NCBI GenBank assembly: GCA_001897795.1
Contig: MKUL01000064.1
Coordinates: 1 to 40,611 of the forward strand
DNA: 40,611 nucleotides
Reading direction: 5' to 3'
Source: Alphaproteobacteria bacterium 41-28
GTDB taxonomy: Bacteria > Pseudomonadota > Alphaproteobacteria > UBA9655
This document shows positions 1 to 8,098 of this stretch, one piece after another; positions within the stretch are counted from its first letter, which is position 1; each line of letters opens with the position of its first letter. Made by a program: the position numbers and the translations under genes. Below the pieces are notes generated by a model. That model saw only the letters and a program-made list of their open reading frames with translations. It made no database searches and was not told where the DNA came from.

Positions 1-118
1 CCGCTTATGTAATTAGGAACAATTTATCCTATAAGGATAAGCGGGGGCAAGGATGACACGGAGAAGGGAGAAAATGATGTTTTTTCTCAATGAGTTACTA
101 AACATAACCGATTTCTTT

Positions 119-240
119 ATCCAAAACTGGGGTTACGGATAAGAAAGGCAAAAGCATCATCATCCATCATGAGCGCAAGAGCACTATCTTTTGCACTTAC
201 TCCATAACAAATATTGGTTTCAGAGTCTTTATGGTGATGC
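119..240 (-). pseudogene. 3' remnant of a second pterin-4a-carbinolamine dehydratase gene
   Basis: Read on the minus strand, this stretch encodes YGVSAKDSALALMMDDDAFAFL before a stop near 119; the intact phhB downstream ends with DGVSAKDIALALAMDEAAFAFL. The DNA match is clear over about 70 bases (roughly 140-210 against 1102-1172), with scattered substitutions. The rest of the enzyme, including the HHPEW active-site segment, is missing. The remnant lies directly after the stop of the secreted protein gene at 255-917, in the same frame. A TTG preceded by GGAG could start a 37-residue peptide, but nothing indicates that it is used. I read it as the decayed tail of a duplicated phhB. Confidence 0.75.
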
Positions 241-254
241 AACTGTACTCCTTG

Positions 255-917
255 TTACTCTTTACCTTCCACAAGTGGAGGGAGATCATCGATATCGACT
301 AAATTAATAATTTGTGGGGTTACCCTCGCTTTCTTCTGACGATCCTTTGCCCATTTCCAAATGTTCTGAGTAGGTGTCCATTCGTTATAGCACTCGAAAT
401 CATCGCTACGGGGTAAGGGAAATAAAAAGAATTTCCTATTCTCAGAAGATGAATTCTCATCAGAAGGGTACATTCCTTTAATATTTACCGCTCTATCTCC
501 GAGCAAATAGTCAGATAAATCTTGTATCTCTGTATATGTATTAAAAAGATGCTTCACGATACGAAGGGCTTCATACGGAATTTCAGGATAGTTCTTTAAA
601 AACTCTTTTACTGTTTTTTTAGCAGATATTCTATCTTTTGAAATTTGATCCTTCTCTTCTTCTGATAATGTAACCTTAGATCCAAAAAGTTCCCCCGAAG
701 CTAGTGTCCAGAGTGGCTTTTTATACTTTGCCTCAATAGAATGGCTTAGCATCCGAGCTTGGGGGCTAACTGAACTCTTATCTTTATCTTTCCGTATTGT
801 TGTTCCCTCTATAGGAGCGTCCATCTCTTCGTTTGGTATGAAAATACAGTTTCCATCATTAAGAGGGAGACAGAGTAATAGACCTATAAGAATACTTGAA
901 CTTGCGAATTTATTCAT
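255..917 (-). CDS. Secreted hypothetical protein
   Basis: This 220-residue protein has an N-terminal signal peptide: Lys at position 3, a hydrophobic core at about 8-18 and a likely cleavage point around residues 22-25. The mature part is hydrophilic and mixed in charge, with a Lys/Glu-rich helical segment at about 85-110 and no motif I recognise. AGAGGG lies about seven bases before the ATG, which supports this start. The gene is transcribed away from its upstream region at 918-1062, and the phhB remnant follows its stop codon. It is probably an exported protein of a host-associated bacterium; no function can be assigned. Confidence 0.75.
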   Translation of the reverse strand: MNKFASSSILIGLLLCLPLNDGNCIFIPNEEMDAPIEGTTIRKDKDKSSVSPQARMLSHSIEAKYKKPLWTLASGELFGSKVTLSEEEKDQISKDRISAKKTVKEFLKNYPEIPYEALRIVKHLFNTYTEIQDLSDYLLGDRAVNIKGMYPSDENSSSENRKFFLFPLPRSDDFECYNEWTPTQNIWKWAKDRQKKARVTPQIINLVDIDDLPPLVEGKE

Positions 918-989
918 AAGAAACCCTCTTAAGCATATATTATCATTTAAAATTGTCCATTAATGTTATTTTTTCGCATATTGTGAAAG

Positions 990-1005
990 AACTTGTAAAC
1001 AAGTT
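990..1005. promoter_or_regulatory. Perfect dyad upstream of the secreted protein gene
   Basis: AACTTGT and ACAAGTT form two perfectly complementary 7-base arms separated by AA, about 75 bases upstream of the minus-strand start at 917. It has the form of a dimeric regulator's operator, but no regulator is identified. In such AT-rich DNA it may be chance. Confidence 0.25.
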
Positions 1006-1062
1006 TATGTTTTGATCACTATAATCAAATTACTTTTGAAGAGACAGGGAGAAGCATCTTTC

Positions 1063-1398
1063 TTAAAAAACGAGATCGGACTGATCCGTCATACAAGGAT
1101 TAAGAAAGGCAAAAGCAGCTTCATCCATCGCGAGCGCAAGAGCAATATCTTTTGCGCTCACCCCATCACATGAGTGGGTAAGCAAATTAACGTGTACTTT
1201 ATTGTGCGCATTGGTCCATTCGGGATGATGGTTGGTTTTTTCGATATAAAACGCAACGCGCGTCATAAAAGCAAAAGCTTCGACGAAAGTTGGGAATGTA
1301 TACGTTTTTGTAATCACTTTGCCTTTTGCTCCCTCTTCCCATCCGGGCAGTTTTTTAAGGGCTTCATGAAGCTCAGATATTGAAAGTTTTTTAGCCAT
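1063..1398 (-). CDS. phhB: Pterin-4a-carbinolamine dehydratase (PCD/DCoH family)
   Basis: This 111-residue protein has the full length of the family. It dehydrates 4a-hydroxytetrahydrobiopterin-type carbinolamines, recycling pterin cofactor in the cytoplasm. The hallmark HHPEW segment is at residues 57-61, and a second conserved His lies in LLTHSCDGVSAKD at about 72-84, so the catalytic His-His-His set is present. The start ATG overlaps the end of rpe by eight bases on the same strand, implying translational coupling in an rpe-phhB operon. No phenylalanine hydroxylase is visible here, so its substrate in this organism is unknown. A decayed partial copy of its 3' end lies at about 119-240. Confidence 0.93.
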   Translation of the reverse strand: MAKKLSISELHEALKKLPGWEEGAKGKVITKTYTFPTFVEAFAFMTRVAFYIEKTNHHPEWTNAHNKVHVNLLTHSCDGVSAKDIALALAMDEAAFAFLNPCMTDQSDLVF

Positions 1399-2056
1399 TT
1401 TTTCCTCTTAAGGCTTGGATGGACTCTTCATAATGGGCTGGTCCTCCATTGTTAAAAATAGCATTACCTGCAACCAGTACATCAGCTCCGGCATTAATTG
1501 CAAGCGGTGCTGTTATAGAAGAAATACCCCCATCTACCTCTAATAAAATCTCGCGACCAGACCCCTCTATGAGCCGGCGAACTTGCTCTATTCTTGGAAG
1601 TTGACTCTCTAAAAAGGCTTGTCCTCCGAAGCCCGGATTAACAGTCATAACGAGAATTAAATCAACTACGGGTAAAAGAGGTTCTATCCTTCCAAGGGGG
1701 GTACCAGGGTTAAGAGCAACTCCTGCCTTACACCCCAATTCCTTAATGACTTGTAAGGTGCGGTAAACATGAACACTTGCCTCAGGATGGACTGTCAAAA
1801 TATTAGCGCCCGCATTAGCAAAATCTTCCAGGAAGGGATCTACCGGTGAGATCATGAGATGCACATCAAAAGGAAGGGTTGTCCATAACCGCAATTTCTC
1901 AATAACAGGGGCGCCAAAGGTTAGATTTGGCACAAAATGCCCATCCATCACATCAATGTGAATCATATTCGCGTAGGGCTCAATGGCTTTGATTTCCTCA
2001 CCCAAGCGAGCAAAATCAGCAGAGAGTAGTGAAGGAGCAATTTGAATGGGACGCAT
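1391..2056 (-). CDS. rpe: Ribulose-phosphate 3-epimerase
   Basis: This enzyme interconverts ribulose 5-phosphate and xylulose 5-phosphate in the non-oxidative pentose phosphate pathway. It is a 221-residue TIM barrel of normal length. The visible motifs are APSLLSADF near the N-terminus, IHIDVMDGHFVPN at 32-44 (metal ligands His33 and Asp35), DVHLM at 64-68 (His66), the phosphate-binding MTVNPGFGGQ at 137-146 and EVDGGI at 173-178 (catalytic Asp174). All metal and catalytic residues are intact. The gene overlaps phhB downstream, so the two are probably cotranscribed from a promoter in the gap at 2057-2138. Confidence 0.97.
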   Translation of the reverse strand: MRPIQIAPSLLSADFARLGEEIKAIEPYANMIHIDVMDGHFVPNLTFGAPVIEKLRLWTTLPFDVHLMISPVDPFLEDFANAGANILTVHPEASVHVYRTLQVIKELGCKAGVALNPGTPLGRIEPLLPVVDLILVMTVNPGFGGQAFLESQLPRIEQVRRLIEGSGREILLEVDGGISSITAPLAINAGADVLVAGNAIFNNGGPAHYEESIQALRGKNG

Positions 2057-2129
2057 TTAAAATCCTTTTTTATATCATTTATTGTAAGGATTCTTCTGGA
2101 AGAGTCAAATTTTTTAAATTCAGAATTTT

Positions 2130-2168
2130 TTATAGAAAACACTCCGCAAAGTTTGACCCGCAGAGTGT
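2130..2168 (-). terminator. Rho-independent terminator for the beta-barrel protein gene
   Basis: On the minus strand a 9-base-pair stem (ACACTCTGC against GCGGAGTGT, one G-U pair) is followed by TTTTCTATAA. It sits about 30 bases past the stop codon of the gene at 2199-2894. The U-tract is imperfect. Confidence 0.65.
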
Positions 2169-2198
2169 CTGTCAGAATTTATCTGTTTATTCAATTAC

Positions 2199-2894
2199 TT
2201 AAAATTTATAAATTAAAGATACAAATCCCTCAAAAGCGCTAGGCTTATTTTTAATCCTATCTGCCGTAAGATCACCTGTATGAGGTGCAGCATAGGATTT
2301 ACTTCCATAGATTGTATAAAGAGCGTCAACTCGTAAAACGAAGTTGCATGCTATAAGGGTCTTTAGCCCAACCCCAGCCTGAAATCCACTTTTATGAAAT
2401 TTCCTATTAGTTATAACATAAGTACCATTGTCCTTTAGCTTGAAATGTCCATTAGCATAACCCACAAGTATATGAGCAACAGTACCTGGCGTGACTTCAT
2501 AACCTGGTAGAGCGCGGAAACCCCACATATAATTATTCTTAAGTGTTATCTTCGTATTATTGAAATGGTGAATAGCTTTTGCCTTAGTTCCCGAACCATT
2601 AAAGACAAATTCAGCACCCAGCTTGAACTTCTGACAGCTAAGATCGTAACCAACTAAGCCGCCTCCCGCAAATTTGGTATCCCCAAAATGGTGTGTTTCG
2701 TTAGGGTTGGATGTTCTTTCTTTCGTTTTCAGCGAAGAAACACCAACTTGGCCGCCGATGTAAAAGCCGTCGAAGTAACAGACATTTGATGGGTAGCACG
2801 GTTGTTGAGTAGGGATTGAAGGTGTTTTTTCTTGTGAAAAAGCAGTCCCTGTTAGAGCACCATAAGCAGCGAGTGTGCAGAATATTTTTTTCAT
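2199..2894 (-). CDS. Outer-membrane beta-barrel protein, Opa/OmpA-like
   Basis: This 231-residue protein has a signal peptide (Lys-Lys at 2-3, hydrophobic core, likely cleavage after the Ala-Phe-Ser around residue 20). The mature part alternates polar and aromatic/hydrophobic residues as in an 8-stranded porin-like barrel: FYIGGQVGVSS opens the first strand, LVGYANGHFKL and FQAGVGLKTL are internal strands, and the chain ends FVSLIYKF with the C-terminal Phe of the BAM-recognition beta-signal. This layout matches the small surface-antigen/opacity porin families common in alphaproteobacterial symbionts. Two Cys pairs (near 33/39 and in the centre) are less usual. It stands alone, with its own terminator downstream. 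Specific ligand or role unknown. Confidence 0.8.
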   Translation of the reverse strand: MKKIFCTLAAYGALTGTAFSQEKTPSIPTQQPCYPSNVCYFDGFYIGGQVGVSSLKTKERTSNPNETHHFGDTKFAGGGLVGYDLSCQKFKLGAEFVFNGSGTKAKAIHHFNNTKITLKNNYMWGFRALPGYEVTPGTVAHILVGYANGHFKLKDNGTYVITNRKFHKSGFQAGVGLKTLIACNFVLRVDALYTIYGSKSYAAPHTGDLTADRIKNKPSAFEGFVSLIYKF

Positions 2895-3203
2895 TTTTTT
2901 TCCTTTTTTTGATCTTTTTTGGAGATGGCGTCGATTCAGGCATATTTTTTGAGACGTTGTCTATAAATAATTTTAGTAAAATTTTGGTAAAACTTTCTTT
3001 GTTGCATCCTAGCTACAGGAATCGTCATTCAAGGGCCCAATTAATAGCCTCAGCAATTAAAAAACCGTGGTTTCACTCATCTGTTGAAAGCAGGAATATT
3101 AACTACAGAGGTTTGTTGAGCTGAATTTTTCTTATTTGCTTACGATATGCTTTTGGGTATTTTTTGAAGGAATTTTATGATCCTCAAGAACGCTTAATTC
3201 CAC
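2895..3203. other. Intergenic region without a recognisable gene
   Basis: This is 309 bases of AT-rich sequence between the beta-barrel protein gene and tRNA-Arg. Minus-strand TTTACC and TTTATA elements about 18 bases apart (around 2965-2995) could be a promoter for the barrel gene, but this is weak. No coding region with a plausible start and composition was seen. Confidence 0.4.
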
Positions 3204-3280
3204 TGGCGCGCCCGAGAAGAGTCGAACTCCTAACCTTCTGATCCGTAGTCAGATGCTCTATCCAATTGAGCTACGGGCGC
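3204..3280 (-). tRNA. tRNA-Arg (anticodon ACG)
   Basis: The minus strand folds as a complete 77-base tRNA. The acceptor stem is GCGCCCG pairing with CGGGCGC, followed by discriminator G and an encoded CCA (3204-3206). The D-arm contains AGCTCAATTGGATAGAGC, and the anticodon stem TCTGA/TCAGA encloses the loop CTACGGA with anticodon ACG. The T-arm contains the GTTCGACTC segment. ACG is read as ICG after deamination and decodes CGU/CGC/CGA, which would require a TadA enzyme elsewhere in the genome. Confidence 0.97.
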
Positions 3281-3341
3281 ACTTAGAATCAGATCTTCTT
3301 AGTTGAATCTCCCTAAAACTGCAAGGGGAAAGTAGCGAAGA

Positions 3342-4184
3342 TTAAGAAATCTTTAGCGTTTTTCGATGAGACATTGAATGAACCCGATGGATGTGACGAG
3401 AGTTGCTCCCAACGATTCTTCTGACGGCGCTCTTATGAGCTGCAGTGGTATATGAAGCTCTTTTCAAACTTAATGTTTTAATATTCTCCAAGCGGTGAAT
3501 ACGATTGACGTTTTTCCGAGTTTCTTCTTCGAAAATGCCGGCAGCAAGGACTACGCCACCTGCTTTCATTTCTCGATTCCATACCCTCATAACATTTTTA
3601 TGATAAGGGATATGGTGGATTGGGTTTGCCGAATGATAATGGGCAACAGCCCTGGACCAAGAAGCGTGCTCGTTTTTGAGTCCTTTCAAGAAATGCGCAG
3701 CATAGGCCACGTTTTTGGCAGGATCAAAGGCATCAAGCAAAGATTTAAAGGCATGGGGATGATGATAAAGATTAACTTGCATACATCCCACATCTATACT
3801 TGAAATTCCATTGAGTTGCATTTCACGAACAGCTGCAATGGCGGCTTCCTTCGTCGGAAAGTGATAACCCTGTCCTTCTGCATTCACTGTCCACGGCCAA
3901 GCGATAACCCGGCCTGTATCATCTTTTCGCCCTGATTCTACCTTTGAGATGGCATGTAAAAGACCCGGAGGAATGCCATGGTGTTTTTCATAGTGTTCAA
4001 TGTGAGCTGAACAGTTATTAATATTAAAGGACGTTTGTTGGTTAATGGAATGACCCACTTTCCGGGTGGTATGTAGTATTTTGGCCCCATAGCTTTCTCT
4101 CATTAAGGCTAAACAAGCTAAAATCATCCAGAGAAAAGTAATCAAGAGTGTTAATCTGCATAAGGGCCAAAGAGGTGTGGCCAT
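3342..4184 (-). CDS. Lytic transglycosylase, SLT domain
   Basis: This 280-residue exported enzyme cleaves the MurNAc-GlcNAc bond of peptidoglycan. An N-terminal hydrophobic segment (about 8-28) acts as signal or anchor. The SLT (goose-lysozyme-like) domain spans about 55-205: catalytic Glu83 lies in ISKVESG, then AWPWTVNAEG, the GCMQVN motif at 133-138, and AHYHSANP near 191. This variant, with the PWPWTVN-type insertion, is a standard alphaproteobacterial stand-alone form. The tail (about 225-280) is basic and rich in His/Arg/Ser, perhaps for wall binding. GGGAGA precedes the ATG. No secretion-system genes adjoin it, so a VirB1-type role is not indicated. Confidence 0.88.
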   Translation of the reverse strand: MATPLWPLCRLTLLITFLWMILACLALMRESYGAKILHTTRKVGHSINQQTSFNINNCSAHIEHYEKHHGIPPGLLHAISKVESGRKDDTGRVIAWPWTVNAEGQGYHFPTKEAAIAAVREMQLNGISSIDVGCMQVNLYHHPHAFKSLLDAFDPAKNVAYAAHFLKGLKNEHASWSRAVAHYHSANPIHHIPYHKNVMRVWNREMKAGGVVLAAGIFEEETRKNVNRIHRLENIKTLSLKRASYTTAAHKSAVRRIVGSNSRHIHRVHSMSHRKTLKIS

Positions 4185-4319
4185 TTTTTTCTCCCATAAA
4201 AATTTATTTTTTATGCATACGTTAAGAAAGGTTACTAAATCATTAACAAAAAAGAAATAGGCATTTAATTTTTGATAAGATTAAAAATCATTCATTTATG
4301 CTCTTCATACTTGAAAACC

Positions 4320-4480
4320 CCTTATTTCTGGATCGCCACGTCCCCTTTGGGGGCTCACGAAGCTTGTCCTCGCTAAGGCGAGGAACCAATAAACGTCCCC
4401 CACCCGTTCCCCATTTTCACGGGGACATGCTTTGCTCCGACCCGGCTACGCCTATGCGGTGTCGAGAGCAGTCCAGATAT
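4320..4480. repeat. Dispersed palindromic repeat, GGATCGCCACG family
   Basis: The block opens with TTTCTGGATCGCCACG, also found at about 6145, and contains several short palindromes such as CCCTTTGGGGG and CCTCGCTAAGGCGAGG. It also holds a segment (GACCCGGCTACGCCTATGC) resembling one at about 19285. It is markedly more GC-rich than its surroundings. It fills the gap between the transglycosylase and the methyltransferase; no gene is supported in it. Confidence 0.7.
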
Positions 4481-4566
4481 CTTCAAATTTTTTAGGTATA
4501 TATCTTTTAAATCCAGTCCCAAAAGGATATTCTGGCAGCAAATAATATAAACCTGGATCAAACTTA

Positions 4567-5334
4567 ATGACGCGTCATTCTAAAGTTGTGCAAGCTTTTT
4601 CCCGAGCAAAGGACAGTTATGATCAATATGCTTTGGTTCAAAATTTTGTCGCTCAAAGGCTGGCTGCGAATATCTTAAGGAAAGAAGGGACTTCATTAGG
4701 GACGATTTTAGAAGTCGGGTGTGGAACAGGAATGCTAAGCCACCGTCTTGCTCTACACGCTGATCAATATGTTTTAACTGACATTTCCTTTTCTCTTCTT
4801 CAAAAAGCACAGGGGCAGGCGAGGGGAGGGCACGTTTTCCCTCTTGTGGTTGATGGTGAACGCCCCTGTTTCTCAGCATCTTTTGATGTAATTGTGTCAA
4901 ATTTGGCACTTCATTGGTTTCAAGATCCGAAGAGTGCCCTCGTGCGTCTAGCTGCCTGTTTAAAACCAGGAGGACGGCTTTACATTACAACGCTTGGAAA
5001 TAATACTTTTCATGAATGGCGCACAGCCCACACTCTCGCTGAAGCGCCATGTGGGATATTAGATTTTATATCTTTTGGTCAGCTTAAAGATTGGCTTCCC
5101 CTTTCTGGTTTTCGCCACGTAGAAGAAGAATGGGTTACGACAACGCCGTCAAGTGCTCTAGAGTTTTTACGAAGTTTGAAAGCAATAGGGGGACGGATGC
5201 CCCATCCTGGTCACAGTCCCTTGCCTTACAGAATTTTTAAAAGAGTTATGGATATTTATAACTTAAATCCTCGCTCATCTTGTCAAATTTTATATGGAAC
5301 ATATCACAAACCGGAAAAAATGCGCGAAGAATGA
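4567..5334 (+). CDS. bioC: BioC-type SAM-dependent methyltransferase (malonyl-ACP O-methyltransferase-like)
   Basis: This 255-residue class I methyltransferase carries motif I LEVGCGTG at 48-55, an acidic motif around TDIS at 71-74, SNLALHWFQD at 111-120 and LKPGG at 132-136. The N-terminal AFSRAKDSYDQYALVQ and the central SNLALHW...TTLGNNTFHEWR pattern are typical of BioC, which methylates malonyl-ACP to prime pimelate synthesis for biotin. The related NDUFAF5-like family, also found in alphaproteobacteria, shares this architecture and cannot be excluded. No other biotin genes are near. No good Shine-Dalgarno precedes the ATG, but the N-terminus matches the family. The fold is certain; the BioC label is likely. 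Confidence 0.75.
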   Translation: MTRHSKVVQAFSRAKDSYDQYALVQNFVAQRLAANILRKEGTSLGTILEVGCGTGMLSHRLALHADQYVLTDISFSLLQKAQGQARGGHVFPLVVDGERPCFSASFDVIVSNLALHWFQDPKSALVRLAACLKPGGRLYITTLGNNTFHEWRTAHTLAEAPCGILDFISFGQLKDWLPLSGFRHVEEEWVTTTPSSALEFLRSLKAIGGRMPHPGHSPLPYRIFKRVMDIYNLNPRSSCQILYGTYHKPEKMREE

Positions 5335-5400
5335 CTACCATCTTTTCAGAGAGCTCTATATAGTAGGCTAAATTTTGTAAGGATAAGAAACAAAAGGGAA

Positions 5401-6078
5401 ATGGATAGTTTTGAATTCAACAAAATTGCTGCAGCAATACTGATTGCCCTGCTGACGATTAAAGGGGCTGACCTGATATCCAATATTCTGATTCATCCAA
5501 AGATGCTTAAAGAAAATGCTTTTAAAATTGCAGGGGTATCGACTGCTCAACAGGCAGCAGGTGGAAAAGAAGAGAAACAAGGACCTGCCCCTATCGAACC
5601 CTTACTCGCGACAGCAAGTGCTGAAAAAGGGGCTATCGTTTTTAAAAAATGTGCAAGTTGCCATACGATCGAAGCCGGAGGGCCCAATAGGATTGGCCCT
5701 AATTTACATAACATTGTGGGTGCTCAAAAGGCAAAACATGCTGGCTATACCTATTCCCAAGGGATGGAAAAAAAGGGCGGTTCATGGACCTATGATGATT
5801 TAAATATCTATTTGTATAGTCCTCGTGACTACGTGCCTGGAACAAAGATGTCTTTTGCAGGGATTAAAGATGATAAAGAAAGAGCCGACTTGATCGCTTA
5901 TCTGCGCAAAGAGACGAATAACCCACCACCTATACCTGAGGTGAAGGCAGCGCCAGCAGAGACAAAGCCAGCTCCAGGGGCAGAGACACAGCAGCCGCCT
6001 CCGGCAGTAAAGCCAATACAGACACCGCCGGCTCAAAAACCAGAAATACCTGCGGCTGCACCAAAAGCCCCTTCATAG
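5401..6078 (+). CDS. Membrane-anchored c-type cytochrome (CycM-like)
   Basis: This 225-residue protein has an uncleaved N-terminal membrane anchor (about 7-28), a linker, then a class I cytochrome c domain at about 70-172. The haem attachment motif is CASCH at 84-88, followed by GPNRIGPNLHNIVG, and the axial Met is in PGTKMSF (Met150). The last 50 residues are a Pro/Ala-rich tail, longer than in typical CycM. In alphaproteobacteria such proteins carry electrons from the bc1 complex to terminal oxidase on the periplasmic face. AAAGGGAA just upstream serves as ribosome binding site. It is monocistronic, with no cytochrome-maturation genes nearby. Confidence 0.9.
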   Translation: MDSFEFNKIAAAILIALLTIKGADLISNILIHPKMLKENAFKIAGVSTAQQAAGGKEEKQGPAPIEPLLATASAEKGAIVFKKCASCHTIEAGGPNRIGPNLHNIVGAQKAKHAGYTYSQGMEKKGGSWTYDDLNIYLYSPRDYVPGTKMSFAGIKDDKERADLIAYLRKETNNPPPIPEVKAAPAETKPAPGAETQQPPPAVKPIQTPPAQKPEIPAAAPKAPS

Positions 6079-6139
6079 AACTATGGTCATTGCAGCGCCT
6101 CTCACCATCCTTTAGGTCGAGAAGTTGGTAATCAACTGC

Positions 6140-6242
6140 AGTTTCTGGATCGCCACGCCCGCTTAGTGGGCTCGCGAAGACGACACCGGGAAGCGTTCCC
6201 AGCTCGTCTTTGCGAGGAGCGGAGCGACGAAGCAATTGTCTT
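6140..6242. repeat. Dispersed palindromic repeat, GGATCGCCACG / CGAAGCAAT family
   Basis: The repeat begins TTTCTGGATCGCCACG like the block at about 4327 and ends GAGCGGAGCGACGAAGCAATTG. That end is inverted relative to the ATTGCTTCGTTG-type ends at about 26477 and 36030. It contains the palindromes CCGCTTAGTGGG and GGGAAGCGTTCCC. It lies between the cytochrome c gene and the TraB-like gene and contains no supported gene. Confidence 0.75.
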
Positions 6243-6334
6243 TTTTGTTTAAATTCATGAGAAGATTTTTTTATTGAACTTCAAAAAAATAAATACTAAA
6301 TAGAAATATGCTTTTAATATTTCTGATTAGCTTT

Positions 6335-7915
6335 ATGAAAAAAAATGTACCTTTTATAATTTCCTTTTTCAGTTCTTTCCTTATTGTTGCTCTTATTTTG
6401 TCTACCCAAGTTCATGGGATGGATAAAGAAGATGCAGGAAAAAAGAATATCGTTATTATTCTGAGGCCGATGGATAGTGAACAAATTCGAGTCACACGAA
6501 TACCATTTGCAATAAAGTCTGATCATTCTGAGCTCGATGGTGTTCCGGTATCTATTCATTTTATAAATGAAGATTGTTTTCCAAAGGCGCTTCCGCTTCA
6601 TCTCAAAAGTTTGCGCACACTTCTGCAAACAGATAGTCCTTTGATTAAGGGAGTCAGCTTTCATGATTTGTTAGATTATTGGTTTTCTCGGAGAGAGGTT
6701 TCTCAAAAAGATATAGGCCAACAAAAAAAACGTTCCCTTAAAAGAACAACAGTTCTTTTTCCTCTTCCTCCTCCTGATGTTTATACTCTTTTTCATAACT
6801 ACAAAATATTTGGAATGACGAGGCAAAGATTTATTGAAACTCAAACCAACCCGCCTTTCTATTCTATTTTCTATGGGGGAAAACCTTTGAATGTCTTTAT
6901 CTTACCAGTTGTACATACCTTACCTTTAGAGGCACTGCATCCGCGTATTTTAAAATGGATTCATTCCATTGCTGAGACTGAAGGGAGTAAACTCATAATG
7001 GAAATTCGTGATGATTCCTCTGAAGAAGAGGGTGAAGATAACCCCACAACAATAGAAGACTCGCGTAAAAAGCTTAATATTGGTCAATGCATTGATAGAG
7101 ATATTGCTATTGCTACCTCCTTAATAAGAGGCCGTTATGTTACAGATGAGAATGATAGAGATCAGCTTGCTCTATGGAAATCAAAACTTGATGAAATGAA
7201 GATTTATCTGAATGAAGTCTTTACACAAGGATGGACAAATTTATTAAACCTCGATAGTAAAGAAATGTTACATTTAATATTAAAAGAGCAAGGAAAAAAT
7301 ATTGAGTATATTAATGAAATTGACCCATATTACTTTTATTCCAATTTAAATTATGTTTTAGATGAATATCTAGAGAAAGGTTATATAATAGACCTAGATA
7401 GTCAAATTAGTCGCATCTTTTTTGAAGCTCAAAGAGAAATAGAAGAATTAGAGAATGAACGCGACATAGATGAGGCAGCTCAAGAGGAAGCGGCCTTTTC
7501 ATTACCGAACGCCCCATTTTGCTTTGAGTCCTACAAGTTATTGATAGAAGAAAGCCTTCAAAGGTTTAAATCTCTAATAGAAGAGACCGAAGAAGATTTA
7601 GAAAAGCGTATTCCAACTCTTGATGATATAGATTTTCAGGATCCTGTGGTGAGATATTACTTCAGGGAAAGAGAAAAAGATGTCGATTATGGGTGGATGA
7701 AAGAGGGTCAAGTAGGCGTAGATATGCGAAACCAAAGATGGTGGGAAAGAACAATTAATCCTTTGTTAGAAGAAAGAATACGAGAGGTCTCCTCGTCAAA
7801 TACTCCTCCCATATTATTAATGTATGGAAACGGGCATAATTTGGGATCTAATGGGATTAAGCAACGTATTCAACGAAAGACCGGATTTCAAGTCAGAAGA
7901 TTAAGTCGGAAGTGA
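6335..7915 (+). CDS. Secreted TraB/GumN-like protein with a large insertion
   Basis: From the ATG at 6335 the protein has 526 residues and a good signal peptide (MKKNVPFIISFF..., cleavage near VHG at about 26-28). An in-frame ATG at 6308 would add nine residues; neither start has a clear ribosome binding site. Motifs of the TraB/PrgY/GumN (Tiki-related metalloprotease-like) family can be read: a His segment VFILPVVHTLP (about 187-197), the acidic LIMEIRDD (about 220-227), RNQRWWERT near 465 and LLMYGNGHNLG at about 494-504, then IKQRIQRKTGFQVRRL. The two halves are separated by about 230 residues of acidic, helical sequence, unlike compact GumN proteins. Substrate unknown. Confidence 0.65.
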   Translation: MKKNVPFIISFFSSFLIVALILSTQVHGMDKEDAGKKNIVIILRPMDSEQIRVTRIPFAIKSDHSELDGVPVSIHFINEDCFPKALPLHLKSLRTLLQTDSPLIKGVSFHDLLDYWFSRREVSQKDIGQQKKRSLKRTTVLFPLPPPDVYTLFHNYKIFGMTRQRFIETQTNPPFYSIFYGGKPLNVFILPVVHTLPLEALHPRILKWIHSIAETEGSKLIMEIRDDSSEEEGEDNPTTIEDSRKKLNIGQCIDRDIAIATSLIRGRYVTDENDRDQLALWKSKLDEMKIYLNEVFTQGWTNLLNLDSKEMLHLILKEQGKNIEYINEIDPYYFYSNLNYVLDEYLEKGYIIDLDSQISRIFFEAQREIEELENERDIDEAAQEEAAFSLPNAPFCFESYKLLIEESLQRFKSLIEETEEDLEKRIPTLDDIDFQDPVVRYYFREREKDVDYGWMKEGQVGVDMRNQRWWERTINPLLEERIREVSSSNTPPILLMYGNGHNLGSNGIKQRIQRKTGFQVRRLSRK

Positions 7916-8098
7916 TCAAACTGGAGACCGACCTTCCTGTTTACTCTTTTCTGGGAACTCTTCCATGAGTATTAAATCACGCAGTTCAGAAAAGTGTTAC
8001 CTCTTTTGTAAGGGTATGCTAGAAAAATCTACTAATCATCAAACGGGATCCTAAAGTTGTGGGTTTTGTTAAAAAAATATGACAGGAGACATAAAAAA

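Noticed and set aside
1..44. Overlapping hairpins at the window edge (CCGCTTAT with ATAAGCGG, TTATCC with GGATAA) that could be a switch-like leader
   Set aside because: The structures are short, mutually exclusive and cut by the window boundary, and no gene follows on the plus strand.
4298..4495. Short frames within the GC-rich block before the BioC-type gene
   Set aside because: They lie within a dispersed palindromic repeat and change with each copy.
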